Origin: Mycolicibacterium psychrotolerans
GTDB taxonomy: Bacteria > Actinomycetota > Actinomycetes > Mycobacteriales > Mycobacteriaceae
Assembly (NCBI RefSeq): GCF_010729305.1
Contig: NZ_AP022574.1
Location: forward strand, 3,348,001 to 3,412,000
Reading direction: 5' to 3'
Length of the DNA: 64,000 nucleotides
Shown piece after piece: positions 46,956 through 56,003 of this stretch; the first letter of the stretch is position 1, and each line of letters starts with the position of its first letter. A model generated the notes under the pieces. That model saw only the letters and a list, made by a program, of their open reading frames with translations, ran no database searches and was not told the DNA's origin. The position numbers and the translations under genes were made by a program.

Positions 46956-48245
46956 ATGAGCGATCTCGCGGAGCGCGACTACTTCTCCGACGCCGCCGTG
47001 GCGCAGGACCCCTATGACTACTGGGATCAGCTGCGCAGCCGGGGGCCGGTGGTCCGCGAGCCGCACTACGGCGTCGTCGCGGTGACCGGTTATGCCGAAG
47101 TGCAGGCGGCCTTCAAGGATGTCGCGAGCTTCTCGGCCGTCAACGCGATCGGCGGCCCGTTCCCTCCGCTGCCGTTCACTCCGGCCGGGGACGACATCAG
47201 CGAGCAGATCGAGGCGCACCGCCATGAGTTCCCGATCTTCGAGCACATGGTGGTGATGGATCCACCCGAGCACGGCAAGGCGCGCTCTCTGCTCGGCCGG
47301 CTCCTGACCCCGCGGCGACTGAAGGAGAACGAGGACTACATCTGGCAGTTGGCCGACAGGCAACTCGACGAGTTCATGGTCAACGGCCGCTGCGAGTTCC
47401 TCGCCGAGTACGCCAAACCGTTCGCCACGCTGGCCATCGCCGATCTGCTCGGGGTGCCCGAACACGACCGCCCCGAAATCAGGCGCAACCTCGGGGCGGG
47501 CAACGCGCCGGGGTCCCGTGTTGGCGCGCTGGATCACGAGCCGGTCGGCAGCAATCCACTGCAGTACCTCGACGATCTGTTCAGCGGCTACATCGCCGAA
47601 CGCCGCAGCCGGCCCCGCGAGGATGTCCTGAGCGGTCTGGCCGAGGCCACCTATCCCGACGGGTCGACGCCCGCCCTGCTCGAAGTGGTGCGGCCCGCCA
47701 CCTTCCTGTTCGCCGCGGGCCAGGAGACGGTGACCAAGCTGCTCAGTGCCGCGGTGCAGGTGCTGGGCGACCGGCCGGATCTGCAGGCCCTGCTGCGCTC
47801 GGACCGCGACCTCATCGCGCCGTTCCTGGAAGAGACGCTGCGAATGGAAAGCCCCACCAAGGTCGATTTCCGGCTCGCCCGGCGGACCACCTCGCTGGGC
47901 GGGGTGCACATTCCGGCCGGCACCGTCGTGATGCTGTGTCTCGGCGCGGCAAACCGTGACCCCCGCAAGTTCGAGCAGCCCCACGAATTCCACCTCGACC
48001 GGAAGAACGTCCGCGAGCACATCGCGTTCGGCCGGGGGATCCACACATGTGCCGGTGCACCGTTGGCGCGCGTCGAGGGGCGCGTCACCGTGCAGCGGCT
48101 GCTCGACCGCACCACCGAGCTCGGCATCGACGCGACCGAGCACGGCGAGCCGGGGCGTCGCCACTACGCCTACGAATCCACGTTCCTGCTGCGCGGCCTG
48201 ACGAAGCTCCACGTCGAATTCACGCCGGTGCCCGCGGCCACCTGA
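46956..48245 (+). CDS. Cytochrome P450
   Basis: 429 aa, soluble bacterial class. The I-helix reads FAAGQETVTKLL (Gln where most have His in AGHET), the K-helix EETLRMESP, and the haem loop FGRGIHTCAGAPLAR with the thiolate Cys at residue 365. ATG 46956 gives the standard N-terminus. No ferredoxin or reductase gene is adjacent. Its partner genes (a mycofactocin-type SDR and a TetR regulator) suggest hydroxylation followed by alcohol oxidation of a hydrophobic compound. Confidence 0.93.
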   Translation: MSDLAERDYFSDAAVAQDPYDYWDQLRSRGPVVREPHYGVVAVTGYAEVQAAFKDVASFSAVNAIGGPFPPLPFTPAGDDISEQIEAHRHEFPIFEHMVVMDPPEHGKARSLLGRLLTPRRLKENEDYIWQLADRQLDEFMVNGRCEFLAEYAKPFATLAIADLLGVPEHDRPEIRRNLGAGNAPGSRVGALDHEPVGSNPLQYLDDLFSGYIAERRSRPREDVLSGLAEATYPDGSTPALLEVVRPATFLFAAGQETVTKLLSAAVQVLGDRPDLQALLRSDRDLIAPFLEETLRMESPTKVDFRLARRTTSLGGVHIPAGTVVMLCLGAANRDPRKFEQPHEFHLDRKNVREHIAFGRGIHTCAGAPLARVEGRVTVQRLLDRTTELGIDATEHGEPGRRHYAYESTFLLRGLTKLHVEFTPVPAAT

Positions 48246-48279
48246 GGGTCGGGGCGATCGTTCGTGATCGCCGAACGGT

Positions 48280-49200
48280 ATGTCCGCCGAAATCACGTGG
48301 ACCGCAACAGTCGATGTCCCGTTGAATGCAGGGGTGACATCGGATCAGGCACGCACCGGCGCACTCATGGCGGTCGGGTCGATGGTGTGCGTGCAGCTCG
48401 GGCTGGCCATCGCGGTCACGCTGATCGACGACATCGGCGTCGAGGGAGTGGCGTGGCTGCGGCTGGCGTGGGCCGGCGTCCTGTTGCTCCTGCTGGTCCG
48501 GCCGCGACGATCCGCCTTCACCCGCCGGTCCTTTCTGATGTGCGTGCTGCTCGGCGTCGTCACCGCAGCCATCACATTGCTGTTCATGGCCGCGCTGAGC
48601 CGCATCCCGCTCGGCACGGCCAGCGCCCTGGAGTTCCTCGGGCCGCTGGCGGTCGCCGTCGCCCGGGGCCACGGCCGCGGCCGTTGGCTCTGGCCCGGCC
48701 TGGCGGGCGTCGGTGTGCTCCTGCTGACCCAGCCGTGGAGCGGCACGGTCGATCTCGTCGGCGTGGGCTACGCGCTCAGCGCGGCGGCGTGCTGGGGCGG
48801 CTACATCCTGCTGACCCAGAAGGTGGGGGACCAGGTCGCCGGCATCGCCGGACTCGCCGTCTCCATGCCGGTCGCCGGACTCGTCGCCACCGCGGTCGTC
48901 GGCCCGGCCGTCGTCGACCGGATCACCCCGCAGATCCTGCTCATCGGCATCGGCCTGGCGATCCTGCTTCCGGTGGTGCCGTTCGCGCTGGAACTGCTGG
49001 CGCTCCGCCGTCTGACCGCCGCCGCCTTCGGCACCCTGATGAGTCTCGAGCCGGCGCTGGCGATGCTTCTGGGGCTGCTGATCCTGCACCAGGTGCCCGG
49101 ACCGCTCGGGGTGTTCGGCATCGCGTTCGTGGTGGCCGCCGGGGTCGGAGCGGCGCGCACCGGCGCCCGTGCCGAACCCATCCCGCTGGAGGTGGGCTGA
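48280..49200 (+). CDS. EamA/RhtA-like membrane transporter
   Basis: 306 aa, ten predicted helices in two EamA halves: the first from about residue 28 to 150 ([27 protein letters not shown]), the second from about 160 to 295 ([18 protein letters not shown]). Resembles RhtA threonine/homoserine exporters. GTG at 48334 is an alternative start if the N-terminal 18 polar residues are not real. It follows the P450 gene by 34 bp and might be cotranscribed. Confidence 0.85.
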   Translation: MSAEITWTATVDVPLNAGVTSDQARTGALMAVGSMVCVQLGLAIAVTLIDDIGVEGVAWLRLAWAGVLLLLLVRPRRSAFTRRSFLMCVLLGVVTAAITLLFMAALSRIPLGTASALEFLGPLAVAVARGHGRGRWLWPGLAGVGVLLLTQPWSGTVDLVGVGYALSAAACWGGYILLTQKVGDQVAGIAGLAVSMPVAGLVATAVVGPAVVDRITPQILLIGIGLAILLPVVPFALELLALRRLTAAAFGTLMSLEPALAMLLGLLILHQVPGPLGVFGIAFVVAAGVGAARTGARAEPIPLEVG

Positions 49201-49228
49201 GCCGATCGGCGGCACTAACCTGACACCC

Positions 49229-49585
49229 ATGGGCAGAGGAATCTTCGGCTCACCGGTGGTGGACTTCGTCAACGCCGGTGCGGCGCGTCTCATCCACGCC
49301 CCGGTGGTCGGTCCGGTGGTGCGGCGCAGCATGGTGGTGATCCGCTACACGGGCAGGCGCTCGCACCAGACGTTCCAGACGCCGGTGAACTACCAGCGTT
49401 CCGGTAACGACGTGGTGATCCGTGTGATGGCGCCGGATCAGAAGACGTGGTGGCGCAACTTCACCGGCGCCGGTGGACCGCTGACCCTGATCGACTTCGG
49501 CGGTTCGGACCGCACCGGCCACGCGGTGGCCGAGCGCGACGACCGTGGCCGCGTGACGGTGCGGGTCGGCCTCGACGCCGAGTGA
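49229..49585 (+). CDS. DDN-like deazaflavin-dependent nitroreductase/quinone-reductase family protein
   Basis: 118 aa split-barrel protein: RSMVVIRYTGRRSHQTFQTPVNYQRSGNDVVIRV and KTWWRNFTGAGGPLTLIDFGG are the F420-binding-type segments of the DDN family. Many members reduce quinones with F420H2. The ATG at 49229 begins the conserved sequence; a longer frame from 49169 overlaps the RhtA-like gene. It is convergent with the spermidine-type permease gene, whose stop is 3 bp away. Confidence 0.8.
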   Translation: MGRGIFGSPVVDFVNAGAARLIHAPVVGPVVRRSMVVIRYTGRRSHQTFQTPVNYQRSGNDVVIRVMAPDQKTWWRNFTGAGGPLTLIDFGGSDRTGHAVAERDDRGRVTVRVGLDAE

Positions 49586-49588
49586 GTC

Positions 49589-50446
49589 TCAGACCTCGAT
49601 CCGCTTGCGCCGGTAGAGGGTTCCGACCGCAAGCAGAGCCAGGCTGATCAGCAGGATCGCGGTCGCCAGCACATTGATCTGCGGTGGCACCGCGGCCTTG
49701 ACCGCCGCGTTCACGTACAGCGGATAGGTGACGGTCGATCCGCTGACGAAGTAGGTGATGATGAAGTCGTCCAGCGACAACGCGAATGACAGCATCGCCG
49801 CGGCGATGATCCCCGGCACGATCAGCGGCAACGTCACCTTGAAGAAGGTGCGGGCCGGGCCCGCGCCCAGGTCCAGCGAGGCGTCCTCGAGCGTCCAGTC
49901 GAACCCGCGCACCCGGGCGCGGACGGTCATCGCGATGAAGCTGACCTCGAAAGCGATGTGCGACAGCAGGATCGTCGTGTAGCCGGCCGCCCAGCCGATG
50001 TCGAGGAACAGCGTCAGCAGCGCGGCGCCCATCACCACCTCGGGTGCGGTCAGGGGCAGCACCAGGAACGTGTCTACCGCGCTCTGACCGCGCCAGCGCT
50101 GACGCACGAGTGCGATCGCGACCAGCGTGCCGAGCACCAGCGCCACGGCCGTCGACACCGCCGCCACGTTGAGGCTGAGCTTGAGAGCCTCGGTCAGCGG
50201 CGGGTACTTGAACGGATGCGCCCAGTTGTTCAGCGTGAAGCCCTGCCAGCTGTAGTTGAACTTGCCGGCCGGCTTGTTGAACGAGAACAGGATGATCACG
50301 AAGATCGGCAGGAACAGGTACAGCAGCACCAGTCCGGCGACGACGCGCAGCAGCACGTCGCCCCAATTGCGGCGCGCCTTCACCTTTTTCGGCCCCGGTG
50401 GCCGCTGCGCGGCGGTCGCGATCGCGGCACCGGCCTGGGTGGTCAT
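49589..50446 (-). CDS. potC: Spermidine/putrescine-type ABC transporter permease (PotC)
   Basis: 285 aa, six helices. The cytoplasmic EAA loop reads EDASLDLGAGPARTFFKVTLPLIVPG around residue 185. The ATG at 50446 overlaps the stop of the second permease gene by 4 bp. Polyamine specificity rests on the PotD-type binding protein and PotA-type ATPase of the same operon. Confidence 0.9.
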   Translation of the reverse strand: MTTQAGAAIATAAQRPPGPKKVKARRNWGDVLLRVVAGLVLLYLFLPIFVIILFSFNKPAGKFNYSWQGFTLNNWAHPFKYPPLTEALKLSLNVAAVSTAVALVLGTLVAIALVRQRWRGQSAVDTFLVLPLTAPEVVMGAALLTLFLDIGWAAGYTTILLSHIAFEVSFIAMTVRARVRGFDWTLEDASLDLGAGPARTFFKVTLPLIVPGIIAAAMLSFALSLDDFIITYFVSGSTVTYPLYVNAAVKAAVPPQINVLATAILLISLALLAVGTLYRRKRIEV

Positions 50447-51318
50447 ACCAGGTCCTCCGTCCCCAGCGCCCTGGTGTAGAGCAGCACCCCGACCAGGATC
50501 AGCAGCATCAGGCCCAGACTCAGCGCCGCAGCAGCCGGATAGTCCTTCACGACGAGGAACTGCTTCTGGATGACGTTGCCGATCATGGTGGTCTGCGTGC
50601 TGCCGAGGTAGTCGGCGTTGATGAAGTCGCCGACCGCCGGGATGAACACCAGCATGCTGCCCGCCAGCACGCCGGGCATGGACAGCGGCAGGATCACCTT
50701 GCGGAAGCTGCGCCCCGCCGTGGAGTACAGGTCCTTGGAGGCTTCCAGCAGCCGCGGGTCGATCTTCTCGAGGCTCACGTACAACGGCAGGATCATGAAG
50801 ATGATCCAGTTGTAGGTCAGGCCGCCGATCACCGCCCAACTGGTCGACAGCAGCCGACCCTCACTGGGAAGCAGGCCGACCGCGTTCAGCGCACTGACCA
50901 CCCAGCCCTCGTCGGCGAGGATCGTCTTCCACGCGATCGTGCGGATCAGGAACGTCACGAAGAACGGCAGGATCACCAGCCCGAGGATCAGGTTCTTGTA
51001 CCTGCCTGCCTTGAACGCGATCACGTAGGCCAGTGGGAACGCCAACAGCAGGCACAGGATCGTGGCGGCGAAGGCGTAGCCGAACGACCGGAAGATCTGG
51101 TCCTGGTAGAGCACGAAGGCGTCGGTGAAATTACCGAAGTCCCAGTTGAACTCCAGCGTGGGCATGAACACCGACCCGCCGGTCGACGACAGCGATGTCC
51201 GTGCCAGGGAGAAGAAGGGCACCACGAAGAACACCGCGAGGTACGCGAGCGCGGGCAGCACCATGAGGTACGGAGCGATCTTGCTCCGCTGCCGGCTGCT
51301 ACTGGCTACACCTGCCAT
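50443..51318 (-). CDS. potB: Spermidine/putrescine-type ABC transporter permease (PotB)
   Basis: 291 aa, six helices with PYLMVLPALAYLAVFFVVPFF as the first. The EAA loop is EASKDLYSTAGRSFRKVILPLSMPG around residue 195. It follows the binding-protein gene by 3 bp on the minus strand and overlaps potC by 4 bp, so the two permeases are translated together. Confidence 0.9.
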   Translation of the reverse strand: MAGVASSSRQRSKIAPYLMVLPALAYLAVFFVVPFFSLARTSLSSTGGSVFMPTLEFNWDFGNFTDAFVLYQDQIFRSFGYAFAATILCLLLAFPLAYVIAFKAGRYKNLILGLVILPFFVTFLIRTIAWKTILADEGWVVSALNAVGLLPSEGRLLSTSWAVIGGLTYNWIIFMILPLYVSLEKIDPRLLEASKDLYSTAGRSFRKVILPLSMPGVLAGSMLVFIPAVGDFINADYLGSTQTTMIGNVIQKQFLVVKDYPAAAALSLGLMLLILVGVLLYTRALGTEDLV

Positions 51319-51321
51319 CGG

Positions 51322-52506
51322 TCAGCCACCGGTGACGGCGGCGTACGCGGTGTTGTACTCCTGCGTCTGCTCGTCGGTCAGCGCTGCCCAGCCCTTGGAG
51401 TTGGCCAGCGTTTCCTTGGACGGATTGATCAACGGGTTCTTCGCCGCCGCGGGATCGACCTTCTCCAACTCCTCGGTCATGTCCGAGAGCACCGGCACGT
51501 ACTGCACGAACGCCACCAGCTTCGCGTAGTTCGCGCGGTCGTAGACGTAGTTGATCCACGCCTCGGCGGCCTTCTGGTTCTGTGTGGTGTAGGGGATCAC
51601 CATGGTGTCGACGAAGGTCGTCGCACCCGAATCCGGAACGACGAACTGGAGATCGGGGTTGTCGGCCTGCAACTGCACCACATCACCCGAATACGCCTGC
51701 GCCACAGCGATGTTGCCGGCTGCCAGGTCGTCGGCGTAGTCGTTGCCGGTGAAGCGGCGGATCTGGCCCTTGTCGTTCTGCTCGCGAACCAGGTCGATGG
51801 CCTTCTGCACGCTCTCGGTGGTGGGGTTCTCCGGCGAGTTGCCCTGCGAGAGCATGATCATGCCCAGGCCGTCCTGCGCATCGGAGAACAGGCTGACCCG
51901 GCCCTTGAACGCCGGATCCCACAGATCATTGATGCTCTTGATGTCGCGGCCGGTGGCCGCCCGGTTGTAGGCCAGGCCGACGAGACCGGACATGTAGGGC
52001 GCGGTGAACTTGCGGCCGGGATCGACGCTGGCCTCGAGCAGGTCGGGGCGGATGTTCTTCTTGTTCGGCACACCCTCGTCGCTGATGTCGTTGAGCCAGC
52101 CCAGCTGATGCAGCCGCACCGCCATGAACGACGTGGGCACCGCCAGATCGGCGCCGATGTCCTGCTTACGCGACAGCGGCTCCTTGACCTTGGCGAACCA
52201 CTGCTCGTTGTCGTTGAGGTCTTCCTTGTAGTCGACGGTGATGCCCGAGGCCGTCTGGAACGCGGCGACGAACCCGTCGGCCATGTACAGCGGCCAGTTC
52301 GAGATACGCAGCGTGCCGCTCGCGGGACCGCTGTCCTGGCTGCTCGAGCTCGCGGTGTTGCTGTCGGATCCGCCGCAGGCGGCCAGGACGGACGAACCGA
52401 GGCCGAGGGCCGCGGCCGCGGCGGCGCTTCCGCCGAGGAAGCGGCGGCGCGAGGTGCGGCTGGCGGTCAGGCGGGCCAGCAGGTGGGGATCGATCTCACG
52501 GGACAT
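51322..52506 (-). CDS. potD: Polyamine-binding lipoprotein (PotD-type)
   Basis: 394 aa. A twin-arginine-like signal (SRRRFLGGSAAAAAALG) and lipobox LAAC near residue 44 precede a Ser-rich linker and a PotD/PotF-type domain (LRISNWPLYMADGFVAAFQTASGITVDYKEDLNDNEQWFAKV; VPTSFMAVRLHQLGWL; NRAATGRDIKSINDLWDPAFKGRVSLFSD). The ATG at 52506 follows the ATPase gene by 71 bp. Ligand could be spermidine, putrescine or a related amine. Confidence 0.9.
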   Translation of the reverse strand: MSREIDPHLLARLTASRTSRRRFLGGSAAAAAALGLGSSVLAACGGSDSNTASSSSQDSGPASGTLRISNWPLYMADGFVAAFQTASGITVDYKEDLNDNEQWFAKVKEPLSRKQDIGADLAVPTSFMAVRLHQLGWLNDISDEGVPNKKNIRPDLLEASVDPGRKFTAPYMSGLVGLAYNRAATGRDIKSINDLWDPAFKGRVSLFSDAQDGLGMIMLSQGNSPENPTTESVQKAIDLVREQNDKGQIRRFTGNDYADDLAAGNIAVAQAYSGDVVQLQADNPDLQFVVPDSGATTFVDTMVIPYTTQNQKAAEAWINYVYDRANYAKLVAFVQYVPVLSDMTEELEKVDPAAAKNPLINPSKETLANSKGWAALTDEQTQEYNTAYAAVTGG

Positions 52507-52577
52507 GGCGAGGCGTGCCTTTCGTCGGCTCCAAAGAGGGGGATGGGGTCGCGCGGGCGTCGGCCCGAGGGGACGAT

Positions 52578-53882
52578 CTAGGAGTCGTCGAGCATCTCCT
52601 CGAGATCCTCGGTGGTCGGGATGTCGGCGCCGGGCAGGACCAGCGAGGCGTCGGGTGCCCAGCCGACATAGACCTCATCGCCGGGCCGCAGCATCGGAAG
52701 ATCCTGCTCCGGTCCGACGTGTGCGATCACCGTGGACTCGTCGGGAGCGGCCAGCGAGACCCGGAGCACCGGGCCCTGGAAGGTCAGGTCCTTCACGGTG
52801 GCCCGCACCGCGGCGACATCGCCAGTGGGGGCGTCCATCGACACCCGCACCCGCTCGGGCCGCACCATCAGGGTGGCGTGTCCGCCGGATTCGATCGTGG
52901 TCTCCCCGGGGCGCGCCTTGAGGGTGGAACCCAGCACGTCGACCTCGACGTAGTCGCGGTTGACGCGACCGGTCTGCCGGCCTGCCCACAGGTTGGCCTG
53001 CCCGATGAAGCTGGCGACGAACACGGTCGCCGGACGGTCGTAGATCTCGGTCGGGCTGCCGATCTGGTCGACGTTGCCGGCGTTCATGACCGCGATGCGG
53101 TCACTCATCGTCAGCGCTTCCTCCTGATCGTGGGTCACGTAGATGAACGTGATCCCGACCTCGCGCTGGATGCGCTTGAGCTCGAACTGCATGGCGTGGC
53201 GCAGTTTGAGGTCCAGCGCGCCGAGCGGTTCGTCGAGCAGCAGCGCGCTCGGGTAGTTCACCAGCGCACGGGCCAGCGCGACGCGCTGCTGCTGTCCACC
53301 GGACAGCTGCGACGGCTTGCGCTCGGCGAAGTCGGTGAGCCGCACGATCTCGAGCAGCTCGTCGACGCGCTTGCGCACCTCACCCTTGTCTTTTTTGGCG
53401 CTGCGCGGGCCGTACGCCACGTTGTCCCACACGGTCATGTGCGGGAACAGCGCGTAGTGCTGGAACACCGTGTTGACGTTGCGCTTGTTGGGCGGGGTCT
53501 TCGACACGTCGCGGCCTTCGAGGCGGATCGCGCCCTCGGTCGGGGTTTCGAAACCCGCGATCATCCGCAGCGTGGTCGTCTTGCCGCACCCCGACGGGCC
53601 CAGCATCGAGAAGAACTCGCCCTGGGCGATGGTGAAGTCGGCGTCGGCGACGGCGACATAGTCCCCGAAGCTTTTCGTGACGTGGTCGATCTCGATGACG
53701 GGGCCGCCCTTTGCTTTGGCGGTCTCGTGTCCCTGCGACCCGGAAGCCTGGTCTGCAGCGGTGGTGTGTGTGCCGGTCAGCGCGGATCCTCCTCGAACAT
53801 CAGCCGTCGTGGCCGTGGGTAAACCTTCGCGGATCGCGCGGTCCTGCGCAAGCGATTCCGCAACGAATTTACATTTTGACAA
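52578..53882 (-). CDS. potA: Spermidine/putrescine-type ABC transporter ATPase (PotA)
   Basis: Up to 434 aa. Walker [11 protein letters not shown]-loop [13 protein letters not shown], signature LSGGQQQR, Walker [13 protein letters not shown]-loop [14 protein letters not shown], and a C-terminal TOBE domain ([18 protein letters not shown]). The start is doubtful. A TTG at 53882 gives the longest form. A CTG at 53780 is 7 bases after a perfect GAGGAGG site, and the ATPase domain starts about 28 residues later, so the CTG may be the real start (400 aa). No ATG or GTG lies between. First gene of the potADBC operon. Confidence 0.9.
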   Translation of the reverse strand: MSKCKFVAESLAQDRAIREGLPTATTADVRGGSALTGTHTTAADQASGSQGHETAKAKGGPVIEIDHVTKSFGDYVAVADADFTIAQGEFFSMLGPSGCGKTTTLRMIAGFETPTEGAIRLEGRDVSKTPPNKRNVNTVFQHYALFPHMTVWDNVAYGPRSAKKDKGEVRKRVDELLEIVRLTDFAERKPSQLSGGQQQRVALARALVNYPSALLLDEPLGALDLKLRHAMQFELKRIQREVGITFIYVTHDQEEALTMSDRIAVMNAGNVDQIGSPTEIYDRPATVFVASFIGQANLWAGRQTGRVNRDYVEVDVLGSTLKARPGETTIESGGHATLMVRPERVRVSMDAPTGDVAAVRATVKDLTFQGPVLRVSLAAPDESTVIAHVGPEQDLPMLRPGDEVYVGWAPDASLVLPGADIPTTEDLEEMLDDS

Positions 53883-54069
53883 TGGAATCCTTCGCCGGAA
53901 GGGCGATTGAGGGCGAGAATCCGCGAGATTTCGCTCCCTCGGACGCGGCTCACCCTCGCCTGGCCGGAGCCCGGTCGGCTGGTGTGTTTCGCATTCTGTA
54001 CAAGTCTGCAGCCGATCTGTGGGCTTCGTCGTCGTTTACCGATGCGAGTCGGCGGGGTAGTGAAAGGCC

Positions 54070-54510
54070 ATGGCGGCAGTCGACGTGTCAGTGACCTCCA
54101 AACTGAGCCCCGAGCGCGCATGGTCGCTGGCTTCGGACCTGGGCCGGTTCGGCGAATGGTTGACGATCTTCGGCGGCTGGAAGAGCCCGGTGCCCGACGA
54201 GATCGAAGTCGACACGCACGTGTCGTCGTTGATCAAGGTCAAGGGATTCCGCAACGTGATCCACTGGCGGGTGACCCGCTACGACGAACCCAAGGAGATC
54301 GAACTGCTGGGCAACGGGCGCGGCGGGGTGTGCATCGCGCTGACGCTGCAGGTCGAGCCCGACGGTCGCGCGCACGCGCAGGGCTCCTCGTTCCGGGTTG
54401 TCGCCGAACTGTCGGGTGGACTGCTGAGCACGCCGGTGGGCAACGTGGTGGCCCGGGTCATCAGGGGCGATGTCCGCCGCTCGGTGTGCAACCTCGCCGA
54501 ACTCCACTGA
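54070..54510 (+). CDS. SRPBCC/polyketide-cyclase-like protein
   Basis: 146 aa of the START/SRPBCC lipid-binding fold: VDVSVTSKLSPERAWSLASDLGRFGEWLTIFGGWKSP is the N-terminal helix-grip segment, then beta strands ending in VVARVIRGDVRRSVCNLAELH. Widespread in mycobacteria, function unknown; often binds a hydrophobic ligand or acts as toxin of type II modules. It is divergent from the pot operon by 187 bp, a region in which I see no other gene. Confidence 0.82.
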   Translation: MAAVDVSVTSKLSPERAWSLASDLGRFGEWLTIFGGWKSPVPDEIEVDTHVSSLIKVKGFRNVIHWRVTRYDEPKEIELLGNGRGGVCIALTLQVEPDGRAHAQGSSFRVVAELSGGLLSTPVGNVVARVIRGDVRRSVCNLAELH

Positions 54511-54516
54511 TCTGCG

Positions 54517-55962
54517 TTAACCCCACTCGTGGTTCATCGCGCGCGATTCGTAGCGCGCCTCGGCGGATTCCGCGGCCACGTCGCGGCGCGGCCGGGACAG
54601 CGCGATCAGCACCATCGCGAGGAGCGCCGTCACCGCACCGGCGAGGAAGATCGTGACGAAGCTGCTCTCCATCGGCACGCCGGCCGCGGTCGTGCGGCCC
54701 AGCAGCACGGCCACCACGGCCGCCGCGGTGGAGCTGCCGACGGTCCTGGCGATGGCGTTCATGCCGGTGGCCACCCCGGTCTCGCCGGCGTCACTGTCAC
54801 CGACGACCAGCGCGGGCAGCGCGCCGTACCCCAGGCTGATGTAGGCGTTGGCCAGCACGCTGGCGGTGATCACCTGCCACGGCGCGGAATGGACGAAGGC
54901 CGCCAGCGTGAACCCGATTATCCCGGCGAGCGCGGCGACCACCAGGACGGGCCGGGCGCCGAACCGATCGATGAAGCGGCCACTGACGAGCGCGATGACG
55001 AAGCCGGTGAGGGCGCCGGGCAGCAGGTACACCACCGATGCCTGCAGCACCGTCGCGCCGAAGCCGTACCCGTCGGGGTCGGCGGGATCGCGCGGCATCT
55101 GCACGAATTGGGTCAGGCCGAGGAACGCGAAGTACAGGCCCATGCCGACGAACACCGTCGCGATGTTGGTGAGCAGCATCGAGCGGCGCGCCAGCATGGC
55201 GGTGGATACCAGCGGCTGGGCGGCGCGCCGCTCCCACACCCACCAGCCGACCAGGATCAGTACGCCGCCGCCGAGGCAGGCCAGCGTCCTGGGGGAGGCC
55301 CAGCCCCACGAGTGCCCCTGGGTGATGGACAGGAGTAGGGCGGACAAGCCCGCGGCCAGGCCCAGCGCGCCGAGCCAGTCGATCGATCCGTCGGCAGAGC
55401 GGGGCCGGTTCGGGACGACGGCCATCACGATCGCGATGACCAGCACGGTGAATCCGGTGGTCAGCCAGAACACCCGGTGGTACCCGGCGTCGCCGCTCAT
55501 CAGCAGGCCGACCACCACCAGACCGGTGCCGCCCCCGAAGCCCAACGTCCCGGAGAGCACCGCCATCGCCGAGCTCATCCGGTCCTCGGGCAACTCCTCG
55601 CGCAGGATCGCGATGCTGATCGGGTAGAGCGCGAACGACGCCGCCTGCAGCACCCGCGCGACGATCAGCAGGGGCAGCGACGCCGTCGTCGCCGCCAACA
55701 GCGACCCGGCCAGCACCACGGCGAGCACCGTCAGAAGGACACGCTTCTTGCGGTGCAGGTCGGCCAGCCGGCCGATCAACGGGGTGGCCGCCGCGGCCGC
55801 CAGGAGGTTGGCGGTGACCGCCCAGCTGACCGCCACCGTCGATGCGCCGAGCTGGTCGGCGATCACGCCGAGCACCGGCACCACCGCGGTCTGCAGGACC
55901 GCGACGGTCAGCACCACCACACTGAGACCGACGACGAGCAGGCGGGGCTGCTTCACTGCCAC
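54517..55962 (-). CDS. MFS multidrug exporter (EmrB/QacA-like, 14 TM)
   Basis: 481 aa, about 14 helices. Loop A motif GRLADLHRKKRVLL near residue 64 and motif C (GTLGFGGGTGLVVVGLL) in helix 5 assign drug:H+ antiport DHA2-type. Loop between helices 6 and 7 (RPRSADGSIDWLGALGL) is also typical. Converges with the SRPBCC gene, 6 bp between stops. Substrate unknown. Confidence 0.9.
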   Translation of the reverse strand: MAVKQPRLLVVGLSVVVLTVAVLQTAVVPVLGVIADQLGASTVAVSWAVTANLLAAAAATPLIGRLADLHRKKRVLLTVLAVVLAGSLLAATTASLPLLIVARVLQAASFALYPISIAILREELPEDRMSSAMAVLSGTLGFGGGTGLVVVGLLMSGDAGYHRVFWLTTGFTVLVIAIVMAVVPNRPRSADGSIDWLGALGLAAGLSALLLSITQGHSWGWASPRTLACLGGGVLILVGWWVWERRAAQPLVSTAMLARRSMLLTNIATVFVGMGLYFAFLGLTQFVQMPRDPADPDGYGFGATVLQASVVYLLPGALTGFVIALVSGRFIDRFGARPVLVVAALAGIIGFTLAAFVHSAPWQVITASVLANAYISLGYGALPALVVGDSDAGETGVATGMNAIARTVGSSTAAAVVAVLLGRTTAAGVPMESSFVTIFLAGAVTALLAMVLIALSRPRRDVAAESAEARYESRAMNHEWG

Positions 55963-56003
55963 GCCCGCTCCGATCGTTAGCCCGTCTTGATGATTCCGTT
56001 CGA

